A program made the translations under genes and the position numbers. Below the pieces are notes generated by a model. It was not told the origin of the DNA and made no database searches. It was given only the letters and a program-made list of their open reading frames with translations. Source: Streptomyces sp. 6-11-2 (GTDB taxonomy: Bacteria > Actinomycetota > Actinomycetes > Streptomycetales > Streptomycetaceae). From it: a stretch of 64,000 bases of DNA. Where the stretch lies: NCBI RefSeq assembly GCF_006540305.1, contig NZ_BJOR01000002.1:62001-126000 (forward strand), read 5' to 3'. Positions 16,362 to 24,575 of this stretch are shown one piece after another. Each line of letters starts with the position of its first letter. Position 1 is the stretch's first letter.

Positions 16362-18131
16362 TCATGCGGTGAACTCCCAGGGCATGCCGGGCAGGACGCA
16401 GCCGGCCCGGGTCAGCGCGGCGCCGAACCGCGGGTCCGCGGCGAGTTCGGTGAGGTCGGACGTCAGCGGCACCGACGGCCCGGGACGTCGGGAGGGGGCG
16501 GCGCCGGATCCGTGCCGGGTCAGTACGGTCGCGGCGGAGAGCAGGGAGGTGTCCACCCGCAGCAGTGGGGCGCTGCCGTGCCTGTCGCGGCCGCCGGTGG
16601 AGCGCGCCGCCAGGGCGGCCAGCACCCCCTCGGCGCAGACCAGGCCGCCGAGCACGTCGAGCAGCGTCATCAGCGACGGCGTCGGTGGCTCGCCGTGCCG
16701 CGCGGTCAGCCCGGCCAGACCGCTGCCCGCCTGCACCAGGTAGTCGGTGCCGAGCGGCGGGGTGGGCCCGAGGGCCTCGCCCCAGCCGGACGCCCGGGCG
16801 TAGACGAGGCCGGGCCGGACACCGGCCAGATCGGTGGCGTCGAGATGCCACGCGGCCGCCTTGCCGGGGGCCCAGTTGTGCAGGAACACATCGGCGTCGC
16901 GGACGAGTTCGCGGAGCGTGCCGCGGCCACTCGGGGTCCGCAGGTTCGCCTCCACCACGTCCTTGCCGTGGTTGAACGCCAGGAACCGGGCCGAGCAGCC
17001 GCCGACCAGCGGCTCGATGCCGCGCAGGGGATCCCCGCCCGGCGGTTCGACCTTGACGACCCGGGCCCCGAGCCGGGCGAGTACGTGTCCGGCGAGCGGC
17101 CCCTGCACCCGTCCGGTGGACTCGACGACGACCAGCCCGGCGAGCGGCCGGGACACCGTGGGGGAGGCCGCGGCGGGTGAGGGCACGGAGGGCCCCACCG
17201 CGGTCCGCCGGTCCGCGGGCAGTGCCCTGACGGTCCATGGGGTCTCGGGCAGGTCGCCCGGCTCCGGCGCGTCGGGGCCGCGGACGGGCAGCACGCTGAC
17301 GTCGGTCCGGGCGGCCACGGAACGGATCACCTGGTAGGAACGCCGCGCGGTGACGCGGTGCAGTGCGGCGGGCAGGGGGCAGACGGCGGTGGCGAACCGG
17401 TTCTGGAACGGCTGCCAGCCCCGGCGGATCGCGGTCCGTTCGGCGTCGAGGACGGTCCAGAAACGCTGCCAGGCCTCGGCATCGAGTGTCTCGATCTCGA
17501 ACCTGACCCCGTCGGCGCTGGTGAACGGCGGTGCGCCGGCGCCCGGACCGGGGGACCTCAGCGGCACCGGCCTGTCCGCAGGGTGCGTACGGGCGGCGCT
17601 CGCCATGGCCAGGTACTGGCCGGTGGCGAGGAGCGCGCCCTGCGCGACCGAGGTGCGCACCCGGCCGATCCGGGTGCCGCGCGCGGCGGCGTGGAACGCG
17701 GCGAGCATGCCGGTCACGGCGAGCACCCCGGCCACCGTTCCGGCGTAGTCGAGGCCGAGCGGCGTGGGCTCCCCGTACCGGCGCCCGTGGATGTGGGCGA
17801 TGCCGCAGGCGGACTGCACATCGGCCTCGCTCGCCAGGGGCAGCGCCACCGGGCCCGCCCAGTCGATGGCGCAGGTGAGGCTGCCGGCACCCGTGACGGC
17901 GACGAGAGTGCCCGCGTCACCGGCGTCACCCGTGCCGTGCCCCGGACGGCTGTCACCGGTGCCGTGCTCCGGGCCGGCGGTGGCCGGTACGCAGCCGAGG
18001 AGCGCCAGGTGGCCGGCGGCGACCGCGAGCGCCGTCGAACCGCCCGCGGCGCTCACCTGGATCCCGGCCAGCGGCCGGTGCGGTTCCGGCGTCCGACGTG
18101 CCTCGGTCCGTACACACGCGTCGACGCTCAC
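16362..18131 (-). CDS. CaiB/BaiF-type CoA-transferase with two tandem domains
   Basis: GTG 18131 overlaps the methyltransferase stop by four bases (GTGA), giving a 589-residue protein and tight translational coupling. The second half is a recognisable class III CoA-transferase: PLAGLVVVESTGRVQGPLAG, then LGARVVKVEPPGGDPLRG, ARFLAFNHGKDVVEANL, DVFLHNWAPGKA and SLMTLLDVLGGLVCAEGVLA. The first half repeats the fold in degenerate form (HRPLAGIQVSAAGGSTALAV, LDYAGTVAGVLAVTGMLAAF). In the second half the region where the catalytic Asp is expected (usually after AFQ or NRNK) reads FNHGKD, so activity is plausible. Fused pairs are known but less common than single-domain forms. It probably shuttles CoA between acyl groups in the cluster. 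Confidence 0.82.
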   Translation of the reverse strand: MSVDACVRTEARRTPEPHRPLAGIQVSAAGGSTALAVAAGHLALLGCVPATAGPEHGTGDSRPGHGTGDAGDAGTLVAVTGAGSLTCAIDWAGPVALPLASEADVQSACGIAHIHGRRYGEPTPLGLDYAGTVAGVLAVTGMLAAFHAAARGTRIGRVRTSVAQGALLATGQYLAMASAARTHPADRPVPLRSPGPGAGAPPFTSADGVRFEIETLDAEAWQRFWTVLDAERTAIRRGWQPFQNRFATAVCPLPAALHRVTARRSYQVIRSVAARTDVSVLPVRGPDAPEPGDLPETPWTVRALPADRRTAVGPSVPSPAAASPTVSRPLAGLVVVESTGRVQGPLAGHVLARLGARVVKVEPPGGDPLRGIEPLVGGCSARFLAFNHGKDVVEANLRTPSGRGTLRELVRDADVFLHNWAPGKAAAWHLDATDLAGVRPGLVYARASGWGEALGPTPPLGTDYLVQAGSGLAGLTARHGEPPTPSLMTLLDVLGGLVCAEGVLAALAARSTGGRDRHGSAPLLRVDTSLLSAATVLTRHGSGAAPSRRPGPSVPLTSDLTELAADPRFGAALTRAGCVLPGMPWEFTA

Positions 18132-18955
18132 CGGGCCCGCCGCCCCTGCACGGAGTAGATCACGCACGAGCCGGCCCGGAACCGTGGATGCCGCATCACC
18201 TCGCGCACCTCGGCGAGTTCGGCGTCGGTCATGCCGGCGGCGACGAGACGGTCACGCAGGTGGTGGGTGTGGTGGATCAGGAGGTGGACGCCGGGCGAGT
18301 CGGCGTGCCACGGCATCAGGAAGGGCACCGGGTCGATGTCGACGAGCCCGGCGTCCCGCAGGGCCCCGGCGGCGTGCCGTCCCCAGCTGCCGTCCGCTCC
18401 CGCCTGCGCGAACACGCGTGCCCTGGCCGCCAGGAACCGCTCGTACACCTCGGCTCCGGCACGGCTCGGCGCGAGCAGGACCGGGCCGTGGTCGATGTCG
18501 AACGCGTCGAGTTGCAGCCACCCGCCCGGGCGCAGGGCACGGGTCATCGTGGCGAGCGCCGCCCGGCGGTGCGGCAGACGGAGCGGCACCGGACGCGAGT
18601 GGACCAGGTCGAAGGCCTCCTCGGGCAGCGGGTCGCGGGTCACGTCGTGCCGCGGTGTCCGAAGGCGCGGGTGCTCGGGGAGGTGCACCGGACTGATGTC
18701 CGTGGCCACCACCTCGCCGGTGGGCGCCACGCGTTCGGTCAGCCAGGTGGCGACGCTGCCGCCGCCCGCGCCGGCCTCGATGCAGCGCCAGCCGTCGGTG
18801 ACTCCGGTGCCGGCCAGCCGCGCGGTGGTGATCGGATCCAGCGACGCGGCGAGGCAGCGGTGCTGCTCCGTCGCGTGGACGTTGTCGTTGTCGAAGGCGT
18901 ATCCCTCGCCGGGATCCGCGACCGCGGCGGCGGGTGCGTGGAGAGCGGACTTCAC
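18128..18955 (-). CDS. Class I SAM-dependent methyltransferase
   Basis: The start GTG 18955 follows AGGAG at a good distance; 275 residues result. The SAM-binding motif is WRCIEAGAGGGSVATWL, followed by VVATDISPVHL (acidic motif II) and FDLVHSRPVPLRLPHRRAAL. A post-motif MTRALRPGGWLQLDAFD completes the Rossmann fold. It leads the orphan cluster and overlaps the CoA-transferase gene by four bases, so it is likely a tailoring enzyme of the same product. O-, N- or C-methylation cannot be decided. Confidence 0.86.
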   Translation of the reverse strand: MKSALHAPAAAVADPGEGYAFDNDNVHATEQHRCLAASLDPITTARLAGTGVTDGWRCIEAGAGGGSVATWLTERVAPTGEVVATDISPVHLPEHPRLRTPRHDVTRDPLPEEAFDLVHSRPVPLRLPHRRAALATMTRALRPGGWLQLDAFDIDHGPVLLAPSRAGAEVYERFLAARARVFAQAGADGSWGRHAAGALRDAGLVDIDPVPFLMPWHADSPGVHLLIHHTHHLRDRLVAAGMTDAELAEVREVMRHPRFRAGSCVIYSVQGRRAR

Positions 18956-19041
18956 CAAGTGCTCCTGGGATGCGGGTGAGTACGGGACCGGGCGCGCGGG
19001 TGAGGCCGGGGCGACCCCGGCCCTGTCCGCCGTCCGCCGTG

Positions 19042-19215
19042 TCAGGAGGAGAAGCTGCCGGACAGCTGCGTGGTGTGCATGCCGTGTCCGGGGAGGACCG
19101 GGACGCCCGCGCTCGCCGCGTGGGCCGACCCCGAGCCGGCCAGGCTCAGGACGCCCGGGAGGGACGCGGTGGCGAGGGCGGTGGTGAAGCGCTTTCCGAC
19201 AGCGGATTTGTGCAT
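19042..19215 (-). CDS. Small secreted peptide at the head of the biosynthetic operon
   Basis: A 57-residue frame from ATG 19215, preceded by AAGGAG. It has a positively charged start (MHKSAVGKR), a hydrophobic stretch with two Pro, and a Sec cleavage-like site SAHA. The mature part would be only about 23 residues, beginning ASAGVPVLPGHGM and ending in SGSFSS. It lies 86 bases before the methyltransferase on the same strand. I do not recognise the family. It may be a structural peptide, a signal, or a short-lived chaplin-like relic. Confidence 0.55.
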   Translation of the reverse strand: MHKSAVGKRFTTALATASLPGVLSLAGSGSAHAASAGVPVLPGHGMHTTQLSGSFSS

Positions 19216-19489
19216 GAGATCTCCTTGGACATCTCGGGCCCGGTAACCGGCGACACTCACAGAAGATCACATTGAGCGACAGTCATCTCGCTGTCCGTGT
19301 CGACTGCGTTCGTGGCCGTACCGCGGCATCCCCGCCGGGCGGTACGGGTTTGCCGCCGGGACGGCCGGTTCCGGGGGCGCGCGGGTTTCACTGCGCGGAG
19401 TGACCGTGATCGCCCGGTCGGATGCGCGCGGCCTGTCGGCCTCCGGGGCGGCGGCCCGGTGCACGACGCACAGCGGTGACGGCCGTTGC

Positions 19490-19860
19490 GTGTGCGCGAA
19501 AGCCGCCATCGGCGTGATCGCTGTCGATCCCGCCTGCACCGGCGTCCGGGGCGCCCAGCACTGGCAAGCCCCGCTCACCGGCAAGACCCGCATGACCGGC
19601 CGACACGCCGCCGCCTCGGTGGCCATCGGCAGGCGCGCCCTCGGACACCGGATCAGGCGACGGACGGCACCGCCCCGTGCACACCAGAGCGATGTGCACG
19701 GGCATCGGACCGCCCAGGCCCGGCCCGGCGGGGGAGGGAGCGAGGGAAACCGCCCCCGTGTCCCCGGACCACGGACCACGGACCACGGACAGGATCCGTG
19801 CGCGCCGGACGTGGAGCGAATGCACCAGAACACCCAAGACCGTTCGGGGTGTTCGGCTGC
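19490..19860 (+). pseudogene. Decayed C-terminal part of a TnpB/OrfB-type transposase
   Basis: One plus-strand frame reads VIAVDPACTGVRGAQHWQAP, then TRMTGRHAAASVAIGRRALG and HRIRRRTAPPRAHQSDV. From memory of Streptomyces IS200/IS605-type OrfB (TnpB) proteins, their C-termini carry this same DPA-T...GAQHW...RHDAAS-AIGRR-GH-IRRRT-PP..QSD pattern. The first RuvC and helical domains are missing and the zinc-ribbon is not seen. The tail runs on into low-complexity sequence rich in Pro, Arg and Gly. No inverted ends or paired tnpA are seen, so this is a relic. Confidence 0.5.
19768..19792. repeat. Short tandem repeat of GGACCAC
   Basis: The 7-base unit GGACCAC occurs three times in a row plus a partial copy, inside the transposase relic's tail. 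Confidence 0.6.
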
Positions 19861-19913
19861 GCACGGGTTCTGGCAACAGGACTCACTCCCGCTCGGTCTC
19901 CAGGAACGGTTCG

Positions 19914-19977
19914 CCTTCCGGACGGTCGCCGCCGCGCGGCGGCGTTCGACTTCCGGACGGCCGCAGCCGCGCGGCGG
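19914..19977. repeat. 36-bp tandem duplication
   Basis: CTTCCGGACGGTCGCCGCCG and CTTCCGGACGGCCGCAGCCG begin two copies of a repeat 36 bases apart, each followed by CGCGGCGG. The duplication abuts the UDP-sugar dehydrogenase remnant and probably marks a recombination junction. Confidence 0.65.
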
Positions 19978-20190
19978 GTGAACCGCGAGATGCCCGCCCA
20001 TGTGGCGCGGCCGGTGACCGCGCTGCGGGACGAAGCGGGGTGCGCGGTCCAGGGGGCCGAAGTGCCGCTGCTCGGCATGACCTGCAAGCCGGACGTCGCC
20101 GATCTGCGCGAGTCACCCGTGACCGCGGTGGCCCGCTGCCTGACCGCGCTCGGCGCCACGGTCCGCTTCCACGATCCGCACCATGCGAGT
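19978..20190 (+). pseudogene. C-terminal fragment of a UDP-glucose/GDP-mannose dehydrogenase
   Basis: The frame from 19978 reads VNREMPAHVARPVTALRDEAG, then EVPLLGMTCKPDVADLRESP and LGATVRFHDPHHASG. This matches the third domain of UDP-sugar 6-dehydrogenases (V-N-xx-M-P at the helix start, G-x-x-Y/C-K-P..D-R-E-S-P, and a D-P-H nucleotide loop). The catalytic Cys domain and NAD-binding domain are gone. Transcription leads into unrelated sequence, so it is a fragment. Confidence 0.7.
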
Positions 20191-20320
20191 GGCCGTCATC
20201 AGCGCTCCTGTCCATGGGGGGATCCCCAGGCCAGGAGCACAGGTGAGGCAGGTTGATCAGCCACGCCCGTCCTCACCCCGGGTGCCGCAGCGCCCCGACC
20301 GGCACGGCCGCCCGCCTCGC

Positions 20321-20983
20321 TCAACGGCTTCGCGGGGTCACCAGACCCGACTCGTAGGCCAGGACCACGAGTTGGGCGCGGTCACGGACCCGGAGTTTGA
20401 CCATGGCCCGGTTGACGTGGGTCTTCGCGGTCATCGGGCTGATCACCATGCGGTCGGCGATCTGGTCGTTGGACAGCCCCTGCGCGACCAGGGCGACGGC
20501 CTCGCGTTCGCGGTTGGTCAGCTCCTTCAGCCCCGGGCCGGCTCCCGTGTCGAGCGGCTGGGTGACGTACCGGCTGATCAGCTTGCGGGTGATCGACGGC
20601 GCGAGCAGGGCGTCGCCCCGCGCGGCGACACGCACCGCGTGCAGGAAGTCCTCCGGCACGATGTCCTTGACGAGGAACCCGGCCGCCCCGGCGCGCAGCG
20701 CGTCGAAGACGTACTCGTCCAGGCCGTAGTTGGTCAGGATGACGACGTGCACCCCGGACAGCGCCGGGTCCGCCGCGATGCGCCGGGTCACCTCGATGCC
20801 GTCGAGGACCGGCATCCGGATGTCGATGAGCGCGATGTCGGGCAGGTGCTCCCGGACCAGGGCCAGGCCCTCCTGCCCGTCACCGGCCTCGGCCACCACC
20901 TCGATGTCGTCCTCCATGTCGAGCAGCGCGCGGAACCCGCTGCGCAGGAGCGGCTGGTCGTCGACCAGCAGGACACGGATCAC
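20321..20983 (-). CDS. NarL/FixJ-family response regulator
   Basis: A complete 220-residue regulator. The receiver domain has the acidic pair (IRVLLVDDQPLLRSGF), phosphoacceptor Asp in IALIDIRMPVLDG, and Lys in GAAGFLVKD. The LuxR-type output helix-turn-helix is near the end (LTNREREAVALVAQGLSNDQ, then IADRMVISPMTAKTHVNRAM). Its start overlaps the stop of the sensor kinase gene by four bases, so the pair is co-translated. The divergent MMPL exporter, with a palindrome in the shared promoter region, is the likely target. Confidence 0.94.
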   Translation of the reverse strand: MIRVLLVDDQPLLRSGFRALLDMEDDIEVVAEAGDGQEGLALVREHLPDIALIDIRMPVLDGIEVTRRIAADPALSGVHVVILTNYGLDEYVFDALRAGAAGFLVKDIVPEDFLHAVRVAARGDALLAPSITRKLISRYVTQPLDTGAGPGLKELTNREREAVALVAQGLSNDQIADRMVISPMTAKTHVNRAMVKLRVRDRAQLVVLAYESGLVTPRSR

Positions 20984-22104
20984 GACGTCTGCTCCACGGG
21001 GAGTTCGGCCTGGACGGTGAAGCCCCCCTCGACACGCGGCTCGGCCCGCAGCCGGCCCCCGAGGGCGGTGACGCGCTCACGCATCCCGAGCAGTCCGACG
21101 CCGGGCACGGGGGCGGTGCCCGGCGTGGCCCTGCCGTCGTCGTCGACGCGTATCGTGAGCGCGTCCGGACGGCAGTCGATCCGGACCGACGCCGAATCCG
21201 CGGCGGCATGCCGGGCGATGTTGGTCAGCGACTCCTGCACGATCCGGTACACGGTCCGGTCCACCGCGGCGGGCACGTCGTGCCGTTGCCCCTTGATCGT
21301 CAGCGTCGCGTCCAGGCCGATGGCACGGGCCCGTTCCACCAGCTCCGGGACGTGGTCGAGACCGCGCGGCGGGGCCGTGTCGTCGTCGCGCAGCGCCTCC
21401 AGGGTCGCGCGCAGTTCCCGGCTCGCCTCGCGGCCCGCCTCCTGGATCGCCAGCAGGGCCGCCGGCACCTGTTCGCCGCGCCTGCGGGCCACATGGACGG
21501 CGACCTCGGCCTGCACCTTGATGATCGAGATCTGGTGAGTGAGCGAATCGTGCAACTCCCGTGCGATGTGCAGCCGTTCCTCGTCGGCGCGGCGCCGCGC
21601 GGTCTCCTCCCGGGTGTGCTCGGCCTCGTCCGCCCGCCGCTCGGCCTGCCGCAGCGCCTCGCCCGCCGCGCCGGCCGCGATCAGCCAGGCCACTTCGAGG
21701 GCGCCGCGGGCCTGCGCGAACGCCTCCCCCGTGTCGTGCAGGGAGGCGAGGGCCGCGAGGGGGAGGGCGGCCAGCATGGCCACGCTCGCCGCGACGGTGA
21801 CGGTACGGTGCCCCGCCCGCATGGCGGCGTACACCGCGAACAGGTAGGCGACGGCGGGCACATCGAAGCCGACCGCCTGGTAACCCACCGCGCACACTCC
21901 GGTGACGGCCAGCACGGGCAGCGGGGCCCGGCGGCGCGCGGCCAGCGCCAGACCGCCGGCCACCAGCAACGCGTAGCCGAGCGGGCCGAGTCCGTCGGCG
22001 GAGTGCTCCCCGGACAGCCCGGTGGCCAGCAGCGCCCCCGCCACGCCGACGGCGATCGCCCAGTCCCCGACACCGGCCGGGACACCGAACCGTGCTCTGT
22101 CCAT
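20980..22104 (-). CDS. Sensor histidine kinase (NarL-partner type)
   Basis: A 374-residue kinase. The first about 150 residues form four or five membrane helices with very short loops, a layout common to kinases sensing membrane or envelope stress. The dimerisation box ERLHIARELHDSLTHQISII carries the phosphorylated His; the HATPase core shows VYRIVQESLTNIARHA (N box) and GVGLLGMRERVTALGG (G box). It lies first in the pair with the response regulator and is divergent from the MMPL gene, 209 bases away. Confidence 0.94.
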   Translation of the reverse strand: MDRARFGVPAGVGDWAIAVGVAGALLATGLSGEHSADGLGPLGYALLVAGGLALAARRRAPLPVLAVTGVCAVGYQAVGFDVPAVAYLFAVYAAMRAGHRTVTVAASVAMLAALPLAALASLHDTGEAFAQARGALEVAWLIAAGAAGEALRQAERRADEAEHTREETARRRADEERLHIARELHDSLTHQISIIKVQAEVAVHVARRRGEQVPAALLAIQEAGREASRELRATLEALRDDDTAPPRGLDHVPELVERARAIGLDATLTIKGQRHDVPAAVDRTVYRIVQESLTNIARHAAADSASVRIDCRPDALTIRVDDDGRATPGTAPVPGVGLLGMRERVTALGGRLRAEPRVEGGFTVQAELPVEQTS

Positions 22105-22162
22105 GGGCGCACCCTAACGGGATGCCGCCGCGGGCGGATCACGCTCGCGGACGAGCGCCCCC

Positions 22163-22200
22163 GTACCGCACCCGCGGTACAGGGCCGGCGCCCGCGGTAT
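22163..22200. promoter_or_regulatory. Palindrome plus direct repeat in the kinase/MMPL promoter region
   Basis: GTACCGC (22163-22169) and GCGGTAC (22174-22180) form a perfect 7-bp inverted repeat around ACCC. The element CCCGCGGTA in its right arm recurs exactly 20 bases later (22171 and 22191), i.e. about two helical turns, as expected for tandem response-regulator dimers. The MMPL start is 114 bases downstream. Confidence 0.5.
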
Positions 22201-22313
22201 CCGCCGCGGCCGCGTGCGCCGCCGGCGGCAGCCCGAAGTGTCCGCGCCTGCGGGACGTTCGGGGACGGGTCCGGCGGACATGATCGGGCGACGTCCAGCC
22301 GCAGGAGGAGAAG

Positions 22314-24494
22314 ATGACGGCAACCGACACCCCCCGTACGGAAGGAGCCCTGGCGGGACTTGCCCGGTTCTGCTACCGGCGGCGCCGCCTGGTGCTCCTG
22401 GCCTGGATCGTCGGCGTGATCGCCGTGGCGTTCGCCGGCTTCGGCTTCGGCGCCGCCGCCGACAACGACTTCTCCGGCGGAAGCTCCGACTCCGCCAAGG
22501 CGCAGGCGCTGATCGAGAAGCACTTCCCCGAGCGGCAGGGGGATACGCTGACTCTCGCGATCAAGGCGGAGAAGGGGATCGACGACCCCGCCGCCCGGCA
22601 GAAGATCGAGCAGGTCATCGCCGATCTGGACGCCTCTCCCCTCACGGGACCGGTGACCTCGCCGTACAGGGACGAGGATCTGGTGACGAAGGATCGTCGT
22701 ATCGCCCGTACGACCATCCCGCTGACCGCCAAGGATGTGAAGAAGTCCGAGGTCAAGCCCCTGGTGACCATGGTCAAGGAAGCCTCCGGCGACGGCGTGA
22801 CGCTGGGGCTGGGCGGGGAGAAGGCGGAGAAGGCCGAGACGCCCCCGCAGGGTTCGTCCGAGAGCGTGGGCATCGTGGCGGCGGCGGTGATCCTGTTCAT
22901 CGCCTTCGGGTCACTGGTGGCGATGGGGCTGCCGATCGTGACCGCGCTGCTGGCGATCGTCGCCGGCATCGCCCTGATGAAGCTGGTGGGATACCTGGTC
23001 CCGTCACCCGATTTCACCGCGATCCTCGCCGCGATGATCGGTCTCGGCGTCGGCATCGACTACGCGCTGTTCATCGTGACCCGCTACAAGGACGCCCTGC
23101 AGGCCGGCGACGAGCCGGAGACCGCCACGGTCAAGGCCATCACAACGGCCGGTCACGCGGTCCTGTTCGCCGGTACGACCGTCGTGATCGCGCTGATGGG
23201 CCTGATCGTCATGGGACAGCGGCTGATGACCGGGGTGGCCGTCGCCACCTCGGTGATCGTGCTGGTGACGATGATCGCCGCGGTGACCCTGCTGCCGGCG
23301 TTCCTGGGCTTCACCGGGCACAGGATCAACTCGCTGCGCCTGCCGCGTCGCACGTCCCGCCGGAGCGGGGCCGGCGGTGTTCCGGCGCGGGAGCGCCGTA
23401 CCCTCGCCGAGCGCTGGGCCGGCGTGGTGCAGCGCAGGCCGCTGGTCGCCGCGGTACTGGCCGGCGCGGTCCTGCTGGTGCTGGCCGCCCCCACGCTGTC
23501 GATGCGGCTGAGTAACCCCGACGCCAGTGTCCAGCCCCACGACAGGAGCAGCTACACCTCGTACAAGATCCTCTCCGAGGGCTTCGGTCCCGGCTACGGC
23601 GCACCCCTGATCCTCGCCGCCGAGGTCGGCTCCGACCACACCGATCTGGGTCCCGTCGTCGAAGCGGTCGGCGGGACCGAGGGCATCGCCCACACCACGC
23701 CGCCCCAGTTCAGCAAGGACGGGCAGGCCGCGATCCTCATGGCCTTCCCCCGGACCGGATACCAGGACGAGGCGACCGCGGACGTGGTGCACCGGCTCCG
23801 CGACGAGGTGCTGCCCAAGGCGCCCGGCGGCGACAGGGTCTACGTCGGTGGCCCGAACGCCGGCACGATCGACATGGCCGACGACATCGGCTCGCGCCTG
23901 CCCCTGATGATCGCGGTCGTCATCGCGCTGTCCCTGGTGCTGCTCATCGCGCTGGTCCGGTCGGTCACGATCGCGTTGCAGGCCGCGGTGATGAACCTGC
24001 TGGCGATCGGCGCGGCCTACGGCGTGCTCGTCGCGGTCGTCCAGTGGGGATGGCTGGGCTCGGCGCTCGGCTTTCCCACCGAGATGCCGATCACGACCTG
24101 GGTGCCGATGATGATCTTCCCGGTCCTGTTCGGCCTGTCCATGGACTACGAGGTCTTCCTGATCTCGCGGATCCGTGAGGAGTACGAGCGCACCGGCGAC
24201 ACCCGGACGGCCGTCGCTCGCGGAATGGCGCGGACCGCCAAGGTCATCACGGCCGCGGCCGCCATCATGGTCGCCGTCTTCACGACCTCGCTGCTCGGCC
24301 CCGACGTCGCGGTCAAGCAGGGAGGTCTGGGCATGGCCGTCGCCGTACTCATCGACGCCACCATCATCCGGATGATCCTCGTCCCCGCGGTGATGGAACT
24401 GTGCGGCAACGCCAACTGGTGGATGCCCGGACGCCGTTCGCCGAAGGTGACCGCGGTTCAAGGTGCCGAGGCCGGGGAGGAGGCCAGGGCCTGA
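22314..24494 (+). CDS. MMPL-family RND transporter
   Basis: A 726-residue membrane exporter beginning seven bases after GGAGGAG. It follows the actinobacterial MMPL plan: helix 1 (RRRLVLLAWIVGVIAVAFAG), a porter domain, five helices containing GLGVGIDYALFIVTRYKD, a second helix 7 with LVAAVLAGAVLLVLA, a second porter domain, and the last helix set with FGLSMDYEVFLISRIREEY. The two D-Y pairs in the helices are the proton-relay residues of the family. MMPL proteins move lipids, siderophores or hydrophobic drugs outward. The divergent two-component genes suggest inducible expression by an envelope signal. Confidence 0.93.
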   Translation: MTATDTPRTEGALAGLARFCYRRRRLVLLAWIVGVIAVAFAGFGFGAAADNDFSGGSSDSAKAQALIEKHFPERQGDTLTLAIKAEKGIDDPAARQKIEQVIADLDASPLTGPVTSPYRDEDLVTKDRRIARTTIPLTAKDVKKSEVKPLVTMVKEASGDGVTLGLGGEKAEKAETPPQGSSESVGIVAAAVILFIAFGSLVAMGLPIVTALLAIVAGIALMKLVGYLVPSPDFTAILAAMIGLGVGIDYALFIVTRYKDALQAGDEPETATVKAITTAGHAVLFAGTTVVIALMGLIVMGQRLMTGVAVATSVIVLVTMIAAVTLLPAFLGFTGHRINSLRLPRRTSRRSGAGGVPARERRTLAERWAGVVQRRPLVAAVLAGAVLLVLAAPTLSMRLSNPDASVQPHDRSSYTSYKILSEGFGPGYGAPLILAAEVGSDHTDLGPVVEAVGGTEGIAHTTPPQFSKDGQAAILMAFPRTGYQDEATADVVHRLRDEVLPKAPGGDRVYVGGPNAGTIDMADDIGSRLPLMIAVVIALSLVLLIALVRSVTIALQAAVMNLLAIGAAYGVLVAVVQWGWLGSALGFPTEMPITTWVPMMIFPVLFGLSMDYEVFLISRIREEYERTGDTRTAVARGMARTAKVITAAAAIMVAVFTTSLLGPDVAVKQGGLGMAVAVLIDATIIRMILVPAVMELCGNANWWMPGRRSPKVTAVQGAEAGEEARA

Positions 24495-24511
24495 CCGTTG
24501 CTCCGGCCGGA

Positions 24512-24544
24512 GTGCGGGGGACCCTTGGGCGGGGTTCCCCGCAC
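24512..24544. terminator. Terminator hairpin after the MMPL gene
   Basis: A 13-bp stem with one mismatch (24512-24524 with 24532-24544) around a 7-base loop begins 17 bases after the MMPL stop. Confidence 0.7.
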
Positions 24545-24575
24545 GACCGCGAGACAAGCTCGGCATGATGACCGG

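Noticed and set aside
18132..18167. GTG 18167 as start of the CoA-transferase
   Set aside because: The GTG at 18131 gives the usual four-base overlap with the methyltransferase; the upstream option adds residues without homology.
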